From contig NZ_JNYZ01000017.1 in the NCBI RefSeq assembly GCF_000717335.1, positions 62,001-126,000 on the forward strand: a stretch of 64,000 nt of DNA, written 5' to 3'. The stretch comes from Amycolatopsis jejuensis. Its GTDB lineage: Bacteria; Actinomycetota; Actinomycetes; Mycobacteriales; Pseudonocardiaceae. The position numbers and the translations under genes were made by a program. Positions 35,040 through 43,355 of the stretch are shown here, in pieces (position 1 is the stretch's first letter; each line of letters opens with the position of its first letter). Below the pieces are notes generated by a model, which was given only the letters and a program-made list of their open reading frames with translations, did no database searches and was not told where the DNA came from.

Positions 35040-35612
35040 ATGAGTGCCCTGGAGTGGCCTCAGCATCTTCTGACCTTCGACGACTGGACCGCACTTCCGG
35101 TGGACCGGAGGGCGCGGATCGAGGTCGTCGAAGGGGTTCCGTCCGTGTCGCCGCGTCCGATGTGGTTCCACCTGCGGTCAGTGACGCGGTTGGCCTTCTT
35201 GCTCGACGAGCAGCTCTGCCCGTCGATGAGCGCCGGAGCCGAGGCCGAGCTGGTCCTGGTCAAGAGCCCGCCGACGGTTCGGATTCCGGACGTCGTCGTC
35301 ACGTCGGCCTCGGTCGCGGAGGCCAATCCCGCGCGGATCGCAGCGGCCGACGCACTGCTGGTGATCGAGGTGCTTTCCGAGAGCACCAAGCAAGTCGACC
35401 AGGTCACCAAGCATTTCGAATACGCCGAAGCCGGAATCGAGCACTACTGGATCGTCGACCTCGACCCACCAGTGAGCATGATCACCTACCGGCTCATCGA
35501 CGGCGAGTACGAGAACTTCGGTGAGCATTCCGGCAGTGTCGTGCTCGACTTCGCGGGCACCTCGGTCAAGCTCGATCTCGACGCGCTCGTCGACCCTCGC
35601 GCGCAACGGTAG
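35040..35612 (+). CDS. Uma2-family (DUF820) PD-(D/E)xK protein
   Basis: 190 residues from the ATG at 35040, whose ribosome site GAAGGAG decides the start over an upstream in-frame codon. The nuclease-fold core is visible: RIPDVVVTSASVAE, LLVIEVLSESTKQVD and KHFEYAEAGIEHYWIVDLD, with Asp, Glu and Lys spaced as in PD-(D/E)xK enzymes. Uma2 proteins are common in actinobacteria and cyanobacteria, often near mobile regions, and have no settled function. It interrupts the glycan island and is unlikely to be part of the pathway. Confidence 0.88.
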   Translation: MSALEWPQHLLTFDDWTALPVDRRARIEVVEGVPSVSPRPMWFHLRSVTRLAFLLDEQLCPSMSAGAEAELVLVKSPPTVRIPDVVVTSASVAEANPARIAAADALLVIEVLSESTKQVDQVTKHFEYAEAGIEHYWIVDLDPPVSMITYRLIDGEYENFGEHSGSVVLDFAGTSVKLDLDALVDPRAQR

Positions 35613-35652
35613 CCTGGATCCGAGGTCGTCCGACGGCGACCAGGGAACAGGG

Positions 35653-36153
35653 GTGGCCGGAATGATGCGCGGGGACGAGGAGTTCGCCGACTTCGTCCGG
35701 TCCTGTTCCGCGCGGCTCACGCACGCCGCATTCCTGCTCACCGGTGATCGGCACCAGGCCGAGGACGCCGCGCAGACCGCTTTCACCCGCACGTACGCCG
35801 CCTGGTCCCGGGTGGGCCGCAAGAACCCCTACGCGTACGCCCGCCGGGTGCTCGCCAACCACGTCATCGACACCTGGCGCCGTCCGATTCGCGAGTACGC
35901 CACCGAGGATGTGCCCGAACGCGAACGCGTGCCGGACATTTCGCACGTCGTCACCGATCGGGAGTGGCTCACCGACGCGCTGGGCAGGCTCACCGGGCGG
36001 GAGCGGGCCGTGGTGGTCCTCCGGCATTTCTTCGACTTGGCGGAACAGCAGGTGGCCGACGAGCTCGGCGTGTCCATCGGCACCGTGAAGAGCACGAATT
36101 CGCGTGCGCTCGCGAAGCTGCGCATCGACGGCGCCGCACTGGTGGGGAGGTGA
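35653..36153 (+). CDS. SigE-family extracytoplasmic function sigma factor
   Basis: About 166 residues from GTG 35653 (GGGAAC upstream; ATG at 35662 is an alternative). Region 2 includes HQAEDAAQTAFTRTYAAW, and region 4 is LTGRERAVVVLRHFFDLAEQ followed by the helix-turn-helix ELGVSIGTVKSTNSRALAKL. The SigE-type group with short linker is very common in actinobacteria and directs transcription of stress or envelope genes. It is followed five bases later by a membrane protein gene that may be its regulator. Targets unknown. Confidence 0.92.
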   Translation: MAGMMRGDEEFADFVRSCSARLTHAAFLLTGDRHQAEDAAQTAFTRTYAAWSRVGRKNPYAYARRVLANHVIDTWRRPIREYATEDVPERERVPDISHVVTDREWLTDALGRLTGRERAVVVLRHFFDLAEQQVADELGVSIGTVKSTNSRALAKLRIDGAALVGR

Positions 36154-36157
36154 CCTC

Positions 36158-36898
36158 GTGAGCGACGAACTCGACCGGCTGCGCGCCGTGCTCCGTGAAC
36201 CGCCTCCGGAGCCCTTCGCCGAACCTGACCTGGATCGGATCATGGCCGACGGTGGCCGGATGCGCCGTCGCCGCAAGCTCCTGACCTCGGGCGGCGTCGC
36301 GGTGGCCGTGATCGCCGTCGTGTTCGGTGCCGTCTGGCTGCGCAGCCCGGGGGTCCCGCCGCAACAGTCGATCCACGCGGCCGCGGCGCCACCGATGTCG
36401 TCCACCGCAACCGCGACTGTGGGCCAACCCCCGGCCCCGGCTCCGGCGGAGTCCGTCCCGGTCGGCGAGGTGATCGCCACCGGCACCTACTCCGACGGCG
36501 CCCAGCTCGTGTTCTACGCAGCGAAAATCGACGAGCCGGACAAGGTGCCGTCCGTCCAGTTCGGGGTGATGGCCGGCCTGGACGAGCCGAACGGCAGCCT
36601 GCGCCCGCTCTACCTCGCCAACGAAACCGACGGCGCGGACCGTTCGTTCGGCTTCCACGCCACCTCCGGCGGCCTGACCATCGCCGACACCTGGATCCCG
36701 GTGTACGGCTACTTCAGCGGACCAGCCGCCCGCATCGAGACCACAGTGGACGGTCGCGTGATCGCCGCACACACCGCCAGCTGGAGCGAGGACCCCGAGG
36801 TGGTCGTGTTCTGGTTCGACCAGGACGACGTACCGTCCGCGGACCGGGCGAGCCCGTTGGTCGCGTACTCCGCGGACGGCCGTCGTCTGACGAAGTGA
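36158..36898 (+). CDS. Membrane protein paired with the SigE-type sigma factor
   Basis: 246 residues from GTG 36158, with GGAGGT seven bases upstream. The N-terminal 45 residues are cytoplasmic and acidic then basic (ending RMRRRRK). One membrane helix follows (about 46-66, LLTSGGVAVAVIAVVFGAVW), then a Pro-rich linker and an extracytoplasmic beta-rich domain of about 140 residues. The layout is that of proteins encoded after SigE-family sigma factors, presumed anti-sigma regulators. No zinc-binding anti-sigma motif (HxxxCxxC) is present, so control would be by another mechanism. Regulatory role inferred from position only. Confidence 0.82.
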   Translation: MSDELDRLRAVLREPPPEPFAEPDLDRIMADGGRMRRRRKLLTSGGVAVAVIAVVFGAVWLRSPGVPPQQSIHAAAAPPMSSTATATVGQPPAPAPAESVPVGEVIATGTYSDGAQLVFYAAKIDEPDKVPSVQFGVMAGLDEPNGSLRPLYLANETDGADRSFGFHATSGGLTIADTWIPVYGYFSGPAARIETTVDGRVIAAHTASWSEDPEVVVFWFDQDDVPSADRASPLVAYSADGRRLTK

Positions 36899-36900
36899 GG

Positions 36901-37851
36901 TCAGGCCTCGGCCAGTACTTGCGCGACGACTTCGTGCGAGGGCAGGATCAGTGCGCGTTCGGCATCCGCGTCGACTTTGCCTTCCAGCAGGTCGACGAAC
37001 CGGTCCAGCTGCGTCGCCAGCGGCTCTCGCGCCGTGACCAGCTCCGGGATCTCGATCACAGTCTGCTGCCGGTAACCCAGACCGTCCGGCGTCACCGAAT
37101 CATGCGACACGTGCCGGTAAATCGTCACGTCGCGGCGGATCAGGTCGATCTCCACCATCCGGTCCAGTTCGGATACCACGAGCGAACGCACCTTGCGCTG
37201 TCCCAGCCGCGAAGCCGACACCGTGGCCAGCCCGGTCGGGAACGACAGCACGGTTTCGATCGTGTCCTCCGCACCGTCCACAGAGGATGGATGGAAGTAC
37301 CCGGCTCCCGACGTCACCCGCGCCGGGGTGGCGCCGCCGAAGAACTGGATTGCCAGGTCGACGTCGTGCACCAGCAGGTCCCACGCGACGCCGGTCTTGA
37401 TCCGCGGCGCGTACGGGCCGTGCCGCCGGGCCATCAGGTGTACCGGCTCGGTCACCAGCGCCCGCGCGGTCATCACCGCCGGGTTGTAGCGCTCCAGCAG
37501 CCCGCACATCAGCGGGACGTCCTTTTTCGCCGACAGCGCAACGATTTCCTGCGAGTACTCCAGGCTGTTGCACACCGGCTTCTCGACCAGCATTGCCTTG
37601 CCCTGGCCCAGAATTTCCTGCGCGAGGTCGTAGTGCACCTCGGTGGCCGACGCGAGCACCACAGCGTCCACATCGGACAGTGAGCCGATTTCCGGCGACC
37701 ACTGCGTTTCGTACCGTTCGGCGACGGCGCGACCGGCGTCCTCGCGCGGGTCGATCACGCGGACCAGGTCGACCCGGTCGTTCTGCGACAGCACGCGGGC
37801 GTGCAGCGAACCCATGTTGCCCGTGCCGACGAGTGCGATGCGGTGTGTCAT
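36901..37851 (-). CDS. Gfo/Idh/MocA sugar-nucleotide oxidoreductase (GnnA/WbpB-like)
   Basis: 316 residues. The Rossmann motif is MTHRIALVGTGNMGSLHARV, the catalytic EKP lysine motif is AMLVEKPVCNSLEY, and WDLLVHDVDLAIQFFG carries the conserved histidine and aspartate. In GnnA and WbpB this fold oxidises the C3 hydroxyl of a UDP-GlcNAc-type sugar, after which a DegT enzyme aminates it. Here the DegT gene is immediately upstream and overlaps by four bases (ATGA), and an LpxA-like acyltransferase is divergent from it. This makes a UDP-2,3-diamino sugar pathway plausible. The sugar itself is an inference from context. Confidence 0.88.
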   Translation of the reverse strand: MTHRIALVGTGNMGSLHARVLSQNDRVDLVRVIDPREDAGRAVAERYETQWSPEIGSLSDVDAVVLASATEVHYDLAQEILGQGKAMLVEKPVCNSLEYSQEIVALSAKKDVPLMCGLLERYNPAVMTARALVTEPVHLMARRHGPYAPRIKTGVAWDLLVHDVDLAIQFFGGATPARVTSGAGYFHPSSVDGAEDTIETVLSFPTGLATVSASRLGQRKVRSLVVSELDRMVEIDLIRRDVTIYRHVSHDSVTPDGLGYRQQTVIEIPELVTAREPLATQLDRFVDLLEGKVDADAERALILPSHEVVAQVLAEA

Positions 37852-38954
37852 GCGCCCAGCACCTCACGCATGGCCGTGACGACCCGGTCGACGTCGGACT
37901 CGCTCAGATGCGGGTGGACCGGCAGCGACAGCGCCTGCGCGGCGACGTCACCGGCCACCGGGAAGTCCTCGACCCGCGCGTCCGGGATCAGCGGGTGCCC
38001 GCGGTAGCAGTCGTAGTCGAAGACGATCTTCGGGTAGTAGATCCCGTTGCCGACGCCCTTCTCCAGCAGCGCGGCGGACACCTCGTCACGCGAGAGCATC
38101 GCGTGCGGGCCGACGAGCACGGTGTACTGGTGCCACACGTGCTCGCGGCCGGGCAGCACCTGCGGCACGTCGAGGCCCGGCGTACCGGACAGCCCTTCGG
38201 ACAGCCGTTTCGCGTTGGCCTGCCGCGCCGCGGTGAGCTGGTCGAGCTTCTCCAGCTGAGGGATGCCGACGGCGGCGTGCAGGTCGGTCATCCGGTAGTT
38301 GTGACCCGCCATCTCGTACTGGTACCGGGCGCGCATGCCCTGATTGCGCAGTACGCGAAGTTTGTCCGCGAGCTCGTCGTCGTCGGTGGTGATCACGCCA
38401 CCTTCGGCGGTGGTGACGTTCTTCGTCGCGTACAGCGAGAAGCAGCCGATGCCGTACGACCCGGCCGGCTTGCCGTCGAAGGACGCGCCGACAGCCTGTG
38501 CGGAGTCCTCGATGATCCGCAGCCCGCGCTCGGCCGCGAAGGGCGCGAGCTTGCCCATGTCGGCCGTCTGGCCGTACAGGTGCACCGGCATCAGGACCTT
38601 CGTGCGGTCGGTGACCGCGGCGGCGACAGCGTCCGGGTCGAGCGCGAAGTCGTCGCGCCGGATGTCGGCGAACCGCACGGTGGCGCCCGCTTCGAGGATC
38701 GCGTTCAGCGTCGCGACGAAGGTGAACGGCGAGGTGACCACTTCGTCCCCCGGCTGCAGGTCCAGTGCCTGCAGCGACGCGACCAGTGCGGTCGTCCCGT
38801 TGTTCACGGCGATGGCGTGCTTCGTGCCCGCGACGTGCGCAAAGGCGTCCTCGAAGCGCTTGACCATCGGCCCCTGTGCGATGGCGCCGGATCGCAGCAC
38901 CTCGACGACCAGGTCTTCCGCGTCACGGACGTCGACCACGGTAATGGGGATCAT
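37848..38954 (-). CDS. DegT-family aminotransferase (GnnB/WbpE-like, second copy)
   Basis: 368 residues from ATG 38954, with GAGAGA upstream; the longer open frame to 39071 is a leader. PLP lysine K178 lies in CFSLYATKNVTTAEGG, with IIEDSAQAVGASFDGKPAGS, NNGTTALVASLQALDLQPGD and VTSPFTFVATLNAIL. The sequence is more like WbpE/GnnB sugar aminotransferases (SFYATKNMTTGEGG) than the first copy in this window. It would add an amino group to the keto sugar made by the Gfo/Idh partner it overlaps. The two genes are read away from the LpxA-like operon, from a shared 191-base divergent promoter region. Confidence 0.92.
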   Translation of the reverse strand: MIPITVVDVRDAEDLVVEVLRSGAIAQGPMVKRFEDAFAHVAGTKHAIAVNNGTTALVASLQALDLQPGDEVVTSPFTFVATLNAILEAGATVRFADIRRDDFALDPDAVAAAVTDRTKVLMPVHLYGQTADMGKLAPFAAERGLRIIEDSAQAVGASFDGKPAGSYGIGCFSLYATKNVTTAEGGVITTDDDELADKLRVLRNQGMRARYQYEMAGHNYRMTDLHAAVGIPQLEKLDQLTAARQANAKRLSEGLSGTPGLDVPQVLPGREHVWHQYTVLVGPHAMLSRDEVSAALLEKGVGNGIYYPKIVFDYDCYRGHPLIPDARVEDFPVAGDVAAQALSLPVHPHLSESDVDRVVTAMREVLGA

Positions 38955-39145
38955 CGGCAGTCTCTCTCGGCTGGTGAGTTCGATGCGTCCGGTACAGTGC
39001 TCAGGCGCTCCGGCCGCGAGGCCGGAAGCCGCCGGTGCTGCGCCCGGACGCCCTGCGTGCACGCGGGCCACACGTTACCGGGCGCCGCCGCCAGCCCTTG
39101 ACCCCAGGCCGTCCAGGCCGGACGCGACGAAACGGATGACCGACT

Positions 39146-39889
39146 GTGTCACCTGCGGCACCCAACCGGATCCACCCGACGGCAGTACTCGGCGAAGGCG
39201 TGGAGCTGGGCGAAGGCAACATCATCGGCCCGTACACGGTCATCCTCGGCCCGGCCCGCATCGGCAACCGCAACTGGATCGGCCCCCACGTGACGATCGG
39301 CACGCCAGGCGAAGACCGCGGCGGCCCGCACCCGGCAGCATGGGAGACCGCCCCGACCGGCGACCCGGCGCAGGACGGCCACGGGGTGGTGATCGGGGAC
39401 CGCAACCGGATCCGGGAGTACACGAGTGTGCACCAGGGCACCTGGCGCACGACCACCCTCGGCGACGACGGCTATTACCTCCGCGGCAGCCACATCGCGC
39501 ACGACTGCCTGGTCGGCTCGGGTGTCACGATTGCGTCGAACGTCATCACCGGTGGGCACTGCCACATCTGGGACGGCGCCAACATCGGCATGGGTGCGGT
39601 ACTGCACCAGCGCGTGGTGGTCGGCCCAGGGGCGATGGTCGGGATGAGCTCGGCGGTGCGCCGCGAAGTGGGCGCTTTCACGATCGCGGTGGGCAACCCG
39701 GCCAGGGTGACCGGCGTCAACCTCGTGGGGCTGTCCCGCCGTGGTCTGGACGAATCCATGATCGAGGCGCTCTCGCCGTGGCTGAAGGGCAAGGGCGAGC
39801 TGCCGGACGACGGGCTGGCCGACCGGCTCCCGGGCGACCTCTCTACCGTGGTCAAGGCGTGGGACGCCCGCCCGCGCGAGGAACACTAG
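39146..39889 (+). CDS. LpxA-like acyl-ACP-dependent sugar N/O-acyltransferase
   Basis: 247 residues from GTG 39146. The left-handed beta-helix closely follows LpxA: GPHVTIGTPGEDRGG, RNRIREYTSVHQGT, the catalytic histidine in SHIAHDCLVGSG (H119), SNVITGGHCHI and AVLHQRVVVGPGAMVGMSSA. LpxA moves a 3-hydroxyacyl group from acyl carrier protein to a UDP-sugar; GnnA/GnnB organisms use a 3-amino sugar as acceptor. An acyl carrier protein gene starts 12 bases later, which supports an acyl-ACP donor. An actinobacterium has no lipid A, so the product must be a different acylated glycan or glycolipid. It lacks obvious damage. Confidence 0.9.
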   Translation: MSPAAPNRIHPTAVLGEGVELGEGNIIGPYTVILGPARIGNRNWIGPHVTIGTPGEDRGGPHPAAWETAPTGDPAQDGHGVVIGDRNRIREYTSVHQGTWRTTTLGDDGYYLRGSHIAHDCLVGSGVTIASNVITGGHCHIWDGANIGMGAVLHQRVVVGPGAMVGMSSAVRREVGAFTIAVGNPARVTGVNLVGLSRRGLDESMIEALSPWLKGKGELPDDGLADRLPGDLSTVVKAWDARPREEH

Positions 39890-39901
39890 GAGCTGTGACT
39901 T

Positions 39902-40147
39902 ATGTCGGATGTGTCCCCCAAGCTGCGTGAGGTCTTCGTCGAGGCGCTTGACCTCGACGGAGAGGTGGACGTCGAGAACCTCAAGTACCGCGACCTCGAG
40001 GCATGGGACTCGGTCGGGCACATGGCCCTGGTCGCCGCCATCGAGGACGAGTTCGACGTCGAGTTCGACACCGACCAGGTCATCGACATGTCGAGCTTCA
40101 AGGTCGCCGTCGACATGGTCACCGAGCTGAAGTCGAAGAATGACTGA
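39902..40147 (+). CDS. Dedicated acyl carrier protein
   Basis: 81 residues, strongly acidic and helical. The phosphopantetheine serine lies in EAWDSVGHMALVAAIEDEFD (the Asp-Ser-Val-Gly-His motif), typical of special-purpose carrier proteins rather than the fatty-acid-synthesis AcpP (DSLDTVE). It follows the LpxA-like gene by 12 bases and overlaps the reductase gene by eight. It probably carries the acyl chain from the AMP ligase or KR step to the LpxA-like transferase or to LuxE/LuxC. Confidence 0.95.
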   Translation: MSDVSPKLREVFVEALDLDGEVDVENLKYRDLEAWDSVGHMALVAAIEDEFDVEFDTDQVIDMSSFKVAVDMVTELKSKND

Positions 40148-40871
40148 TCTGTCCGGACGCGTTGCGCTCGTCACCGGCGGAACCCGCGGGATCGGTCTCG
40201 CCACCGCGCGGGCGCTGGCCGAGGCCGGCGCCACGGTGGTGCTGACCGGCCGGGACGAGGCCAGGGCCAAGGAAGCGGCGGCCGCTGCCGGAGCCGCGTC
40301 CGGGCTCGCGCTCGACGTGACCGACGCCAAGGCGGTGTCCACGCTGGTCCGCGGCGTGGCGAAGGAGCACGGCAAGCTCGACATCGTGGTGGCGAACGCC
40401 GGGATCATGGAGGACGCGCTCCTCGGCATGATCAAAGAGGACGTCGTCGACACCACGCTGAGCACCAACGTCGCCGGCACGCTGCACACCGTCCAGGCGG
40501 CCGCCCGGGCGATGATGCGGAAGAAGACCGGTGCGATCGTGGTGCTGGCCAGCATCGTCGGCGAGTACGGCAGTGCAGGTCAGACGGTGTATGCGGCGTC
40601 GAAGGCGGCGGTGGCGAACATCGCGCGTTCGGCGGCGAAGGAACTCGGCCGGTCCGGGATCCGCGTGAATGCGGTCGCCCCCGGGGTGGTCGAGACGGAT
40701 CTCACGGCGGGCCTTCCGGAAGACGCGAAAGCGGACAACGTGGCCCGCACACCGCTCGGCCGGCTGGGTACGCCCGAGGACGTGGCGAAGGTGATCCGGT
40801 TTCTGGTGAGCGACGAAGCGTCGTTCGTCACCGGTCAGGTGCTGGGCGTGGACGGCGGCTTGGTGCTGTGA
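40140..40871 (+). CDS. FabG-like 3-oxoacyl-ACP reductase (SDR)
   Basis: 243 residues. NADP-binding TGGTRGIGLATARALAEA, catalytic serine in VVLASIVGEYGSAGQ and the Tyr-x3-Lys in TVYAASKAAVANIARSAAKE, then NAVAPGVVETDL and the C-terminal GQVLGVDGGLVL. It reduces a 3-oxoacyl thioester, which with the adjacent carrier protein would give a 3-hydroxyacyl-ACP, the natural donor of LpxA-type enzymes. The start overlaps the carrier-protein gene by eight bases. The substrate chain is unknown, and no ketosynthase is encoded nearby. Confidence 0.95.
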   Translation: MTDLSGRVALVTGGTRGIGLATARALAEAGATVVLTGRDEARAKEAAAAAGAASGLALDVTDAKAVSTLVRGVAKEHGKLDIVVANAGIMEDALLGMIKEDVVDTTLSTNVAGTLHTVQAAARAMMRKKTGAIVVLASIVGEYGSAGQTVYAASKAAVANIARSAAKELGRSGIRVNAVAPGVVETDLTAGLPEDAKADNVARTPLGRLGTPEDVAKVIRFLVSDEASFVTGQVLGVDGGLVL

Positions 40872-40899
40872 AATGCACTCGCGAGCGCGAGGAGGTTCG

Positions 40900-42306
40900 G
40901 TGAATCTGGTGGCCGCAGGGTCCCGGCTGGTCGATGTGGCCGAGGGCCGCACGCTGGCGGGCGACGAGCTCACGGCGGAGATCGAGCGGTCCGCGGCCGC
41001 GCTGGCGGGGTTCCCCGCCGGGGTGCTGTTCGCGCGGATGTCGCTGGACCTGGAGAGCGTGCTGCGGTACCTCGGTGCCTTCGAGGCGGGCCGGGCGATC
41101 GCGCTGATCGATCCGGCGCTCGACGCGGACGTGCTCACCGGCCTCATCACCCGCTTCCGGCCCGCCGCCGTGCTGGCGGCCCCCGAAGCGGCCGCGCCGG
41201 AGGGCTACCGCGCCGAGAACGGGCACTGGGTACGCGAAACCGACGGCGTCGACCCGCATCCTGACCTCGCCGTTCTGCTGCCGACCAGCGGGTCCACCGG
41301 CAATCCGAAGCTCGTGCGGCTGTCGCGGCAGGGGCTCTTGGCCAACGCCGACGCGATCGCCCAGGTGCTGCAGATCGACGCCGGCGAGGTCGCTCCGACC
41401 TGTCTTCCGCTCCACTACAGCTACGGTCTATCAGTGCTGAATTCGCACCTTTCCCGTGGTGCGACAGTGGTAATCGAATCGTCCGGCGTGCTGGGTCGCG
41501 GATTCTGGGACGCTGTCAAGGAACACGGCGTGACTTCGCTGTCCGGCGTGCCCTATCACTACGAAATGCTGCGCCGGTTGAAGTTCGACCCGGCGAAATA
41601 TCCGACCCTGCGCACCCTCACCCAGGCGGGTGGAAAGCTGCGGGACGAACTCGTCGCCGAGTTCAACGACAAAATGCTCGCCGTCGGCGGCCGGATGTAT
41701 GTCATGTACGGGCAGACCGAGGCCTCCCCGCGCATGACCACGGTGCCCGCGGAACGGCTCGCGGACAAGATCGGCACGGCCGGTCCCGCGCTGCCCGGCG
41801 GCACGTTCGCCATCCGCCGCGACGACGGCGCCGAGACCACGCATCCCAAAATTGTCGGCGAGGTCCTCTACCGTGGACCCAACGTGATGATGGGCTATGC
41901 GGAGAGCGAGACCGGGCTGACCGCGGGCGACGAATGCGGCGGAATGCTGGCCACCGGGGATCTCGGGTACCTCGACGACGAGGGGTACCTGTACATCACC
42001 GGGCGGCTGAAGCGGATCGGCAAGGTGTTCGGCAACCGGGTCAGCCTTGACGACCTGGAGCAGGCGGTGCGGTCGGCCGCGGTGGGGATCGACGTGGTGG
42101 CCGCGGTCCCGGCCGGCGACAAGGTCGTGCTGTTCGCCGAGCTGCCCGAGGGCGAGGGCGCGAAGGCGATCTGCAAGGACGCGGCGCGGGCGCTCTCGGA
42201 GCGGCTGCACCTGCACACGAGCGGGTTCGACGTCCGCCCGATCGACACGGTGCCGCTGCTGGCCAGCGGAAAGATCGACTACCGGGCGCTGGAAGGACGG
42301 GTATGA
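40900..42306 (+). CDS. AMP-binding (ANL family) acyl ligase
   Basis: About 468 residues from GTG 40900, chosen because AGGAGG lies five bases upstream; an ATG at 40873 is in frame but weakly placed. The ANL P-loop LLPTSGSTGNPKLVRLS, the motif VMYGQTEASPRMTTVPAERL, ATGDLGYLDDEGYLYITGR and a C-terminal lysine in PLLASGKIDYRALEGR identify an acyl-adenylating enzyme. It probably activates a carboxylic acid and loads the adjacent carrier protein. It overlaps luxE by four bases, in line with a tightly coupled pathway. Confidence 0.93.
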   Translation: MNLVAAGSRLVDVAEGRTLAGDELTAEIERSAAALAGFPAGVLFARMSLDLESVLRYLGAFEAGRAIALIDPALDADVLTGLITRFRPAAVLAAPEAAAPEGYRAENGHWVRETDGVDPHPDLAVLLPTSGSTGNPKLVRLSRQGLLANADAIAQVLQIDAGEVAPTCLPLHYSYGLSVLNSHLSRGATVVIESSGVLGRGFWDAVKEHGVTSLSGVPYHYEMLRRLKFDPAKYPTLRTLTQAGGKLRDELVAEFNDKMLAVGGRMYVMYGQTEASPRMTTVPAERLADKIGTAGPALPGGTFAIRRDDGAETTHPKIVGEVLYRGPNVMMGYAESETGLTAGDECGGMLATGDLGYLDDEGYLYITGRLKRIGKVFGNRVSLDDLEQAVRSAAVGIDVVAAVPAGDKVVLFAELPEGEGAKAICKDAARALSERLHLHTSGFDVRPIDTVPLLASGKIDYRALEGRV

Positions 42307-43355
42307 GTGTGTTCACGCGCTCGCAGGCGCAACGGGAGGCGTCACTGCTCCCCGAACTGGCGGAGCTGACCGCGCACCACCGGGCGAACTCCGCCGGGTA
42401 CGAGCGGATCCTCGCGTCGCTCGGTTTCGCGCCCGATGCGTCGTTCGGCGCGATCGCCGACCTGCCGTGGCTGCCCGTGCGCATGTTCAAGACGCACGAC
42501 CTCAAGTCGATCCCGGACGCCGAGGTATTCAAAACTCTCACGTCGTCGGGCACCACCGGCGCGGGCGCGTCGCGGATCTACCTCGACAAGGACGCGGCGG
42601 GCGCGCAGACGAAGCAGCTCGGCGCCACGCTGCAGGAGGTGCTCGGCGCCGAGCGGCTGCCGATGCTGATGGTCGACACCATCGGGATCATCAAGAACCG
42701 CCGGTCGTTCTCGGCCCGCGGCGCCGGCGTGCTGGGGATGGCGAACTTCGGCCGCAAGCACACGTACGTGCTCGACGAGAACGACCAGCCGGACGTCGAG
42801 GCGGTCAAGAAGTTCCTCGCCGAGTACGGCGACCGCCCGTTCCTGATCTTCGGCTTCACATTCATGGTGTGGCAGTACCTGTACGAGGTCGCGCGCGAGC
42901 ACAACCTGGACCTGTCGAACGGGATCCTCGTCCACTCCGGCGGCTGGAAGAAGCTGATCGACCGGGCCGTGGACAACAGTGAGTTCCGTCGCCGGTTCGC
43001 CGACGACACCGGGCTCACCCGGATCCACAACTACTACGGCATGATCGAGCAGATCGGCACCGTGTTCCTCGAAGGTCCGTCCGGGAATTCGCTGTACTGC
43101 CCCGATTTCGCCGACGTCGTGATCCGCGACCCGGAGACCTGGGCGGAGCAGTCGGTCGGCAAGCCGGGTGTCATCGAGGTGGTGAGCACGCTGCCGCGCT
43201 CGTACCCCGGGCACGTGCTGCTCACCGAGGATCTGGGCGTGTACAACGGAATCGACGACGGCGACTGGCCCGGCAAGCACTTTTCGGTGCTCGGGCGGCT
43301 GCCGAAGGCCGAGGCCCGCGGATGCTCGGACACGTTCACCGGAGCCGCCGCATGA
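42303..43355 (+). CDS. LuxE-like acyl-protein synthetase
   Basis: 350 residues of the LuxE/PaaK-like adenylating family. SSGTTGAGASRIYLDKDAAG is the adenylate-forming loop, FGFTFMVWQYLYEVAREHNL and YYGMIEQIGTVFLEGPSGN are conserved in LuxE, and the C-terminus LGRLPKAEARGCSDTF places a cysteine at 341, the acyl-attachment site in bacterial LuxE. LuxE activates a fatty acid and passes it to LuxC. The next gene is LuxC and overlaps by four bases. No luxA/luxB lies in the window, so light production is not implied. Confidence 0.93.
   Translation: MSVFTRSQAQREASLLPELAELTAHHRANSAGYERILASLGFAPDASFGAIADLPWLPVRMFKTHDLKSIPDAEVFKTLTSSGTTGAGASRIYLDKDAAGAQTKQLGATLQEVLGAERLPMLMVDTIGIIKNRRSFSARGAGVLGMANFGRKHTYVLDENDQPDVEAVKKFLAEYGDRPFLIFGFTFMVWQYLYEVAREHNLDLSNGILVHSGGWKKLIDRAVDNSEFRRRFADDTGLTRIHNYYGMIEQIGTVFLEGPSGNSLYCPDFADVVIRDPETWAEQSVGKPGVIEVVSTLPRSYPGHVLLTEDLGVYNGIDDGDWPGKHFSVLGRLPKAEARGCSDTFTGAAA

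Noticed and set aside
39146..39889. Lipid A biosynthesis
   Set aside because: The LpxA-like protein is convincing, but no LpxB, LpxC, LpxD or LpxK is present and the organism is a Gram-positive actinobacterium.
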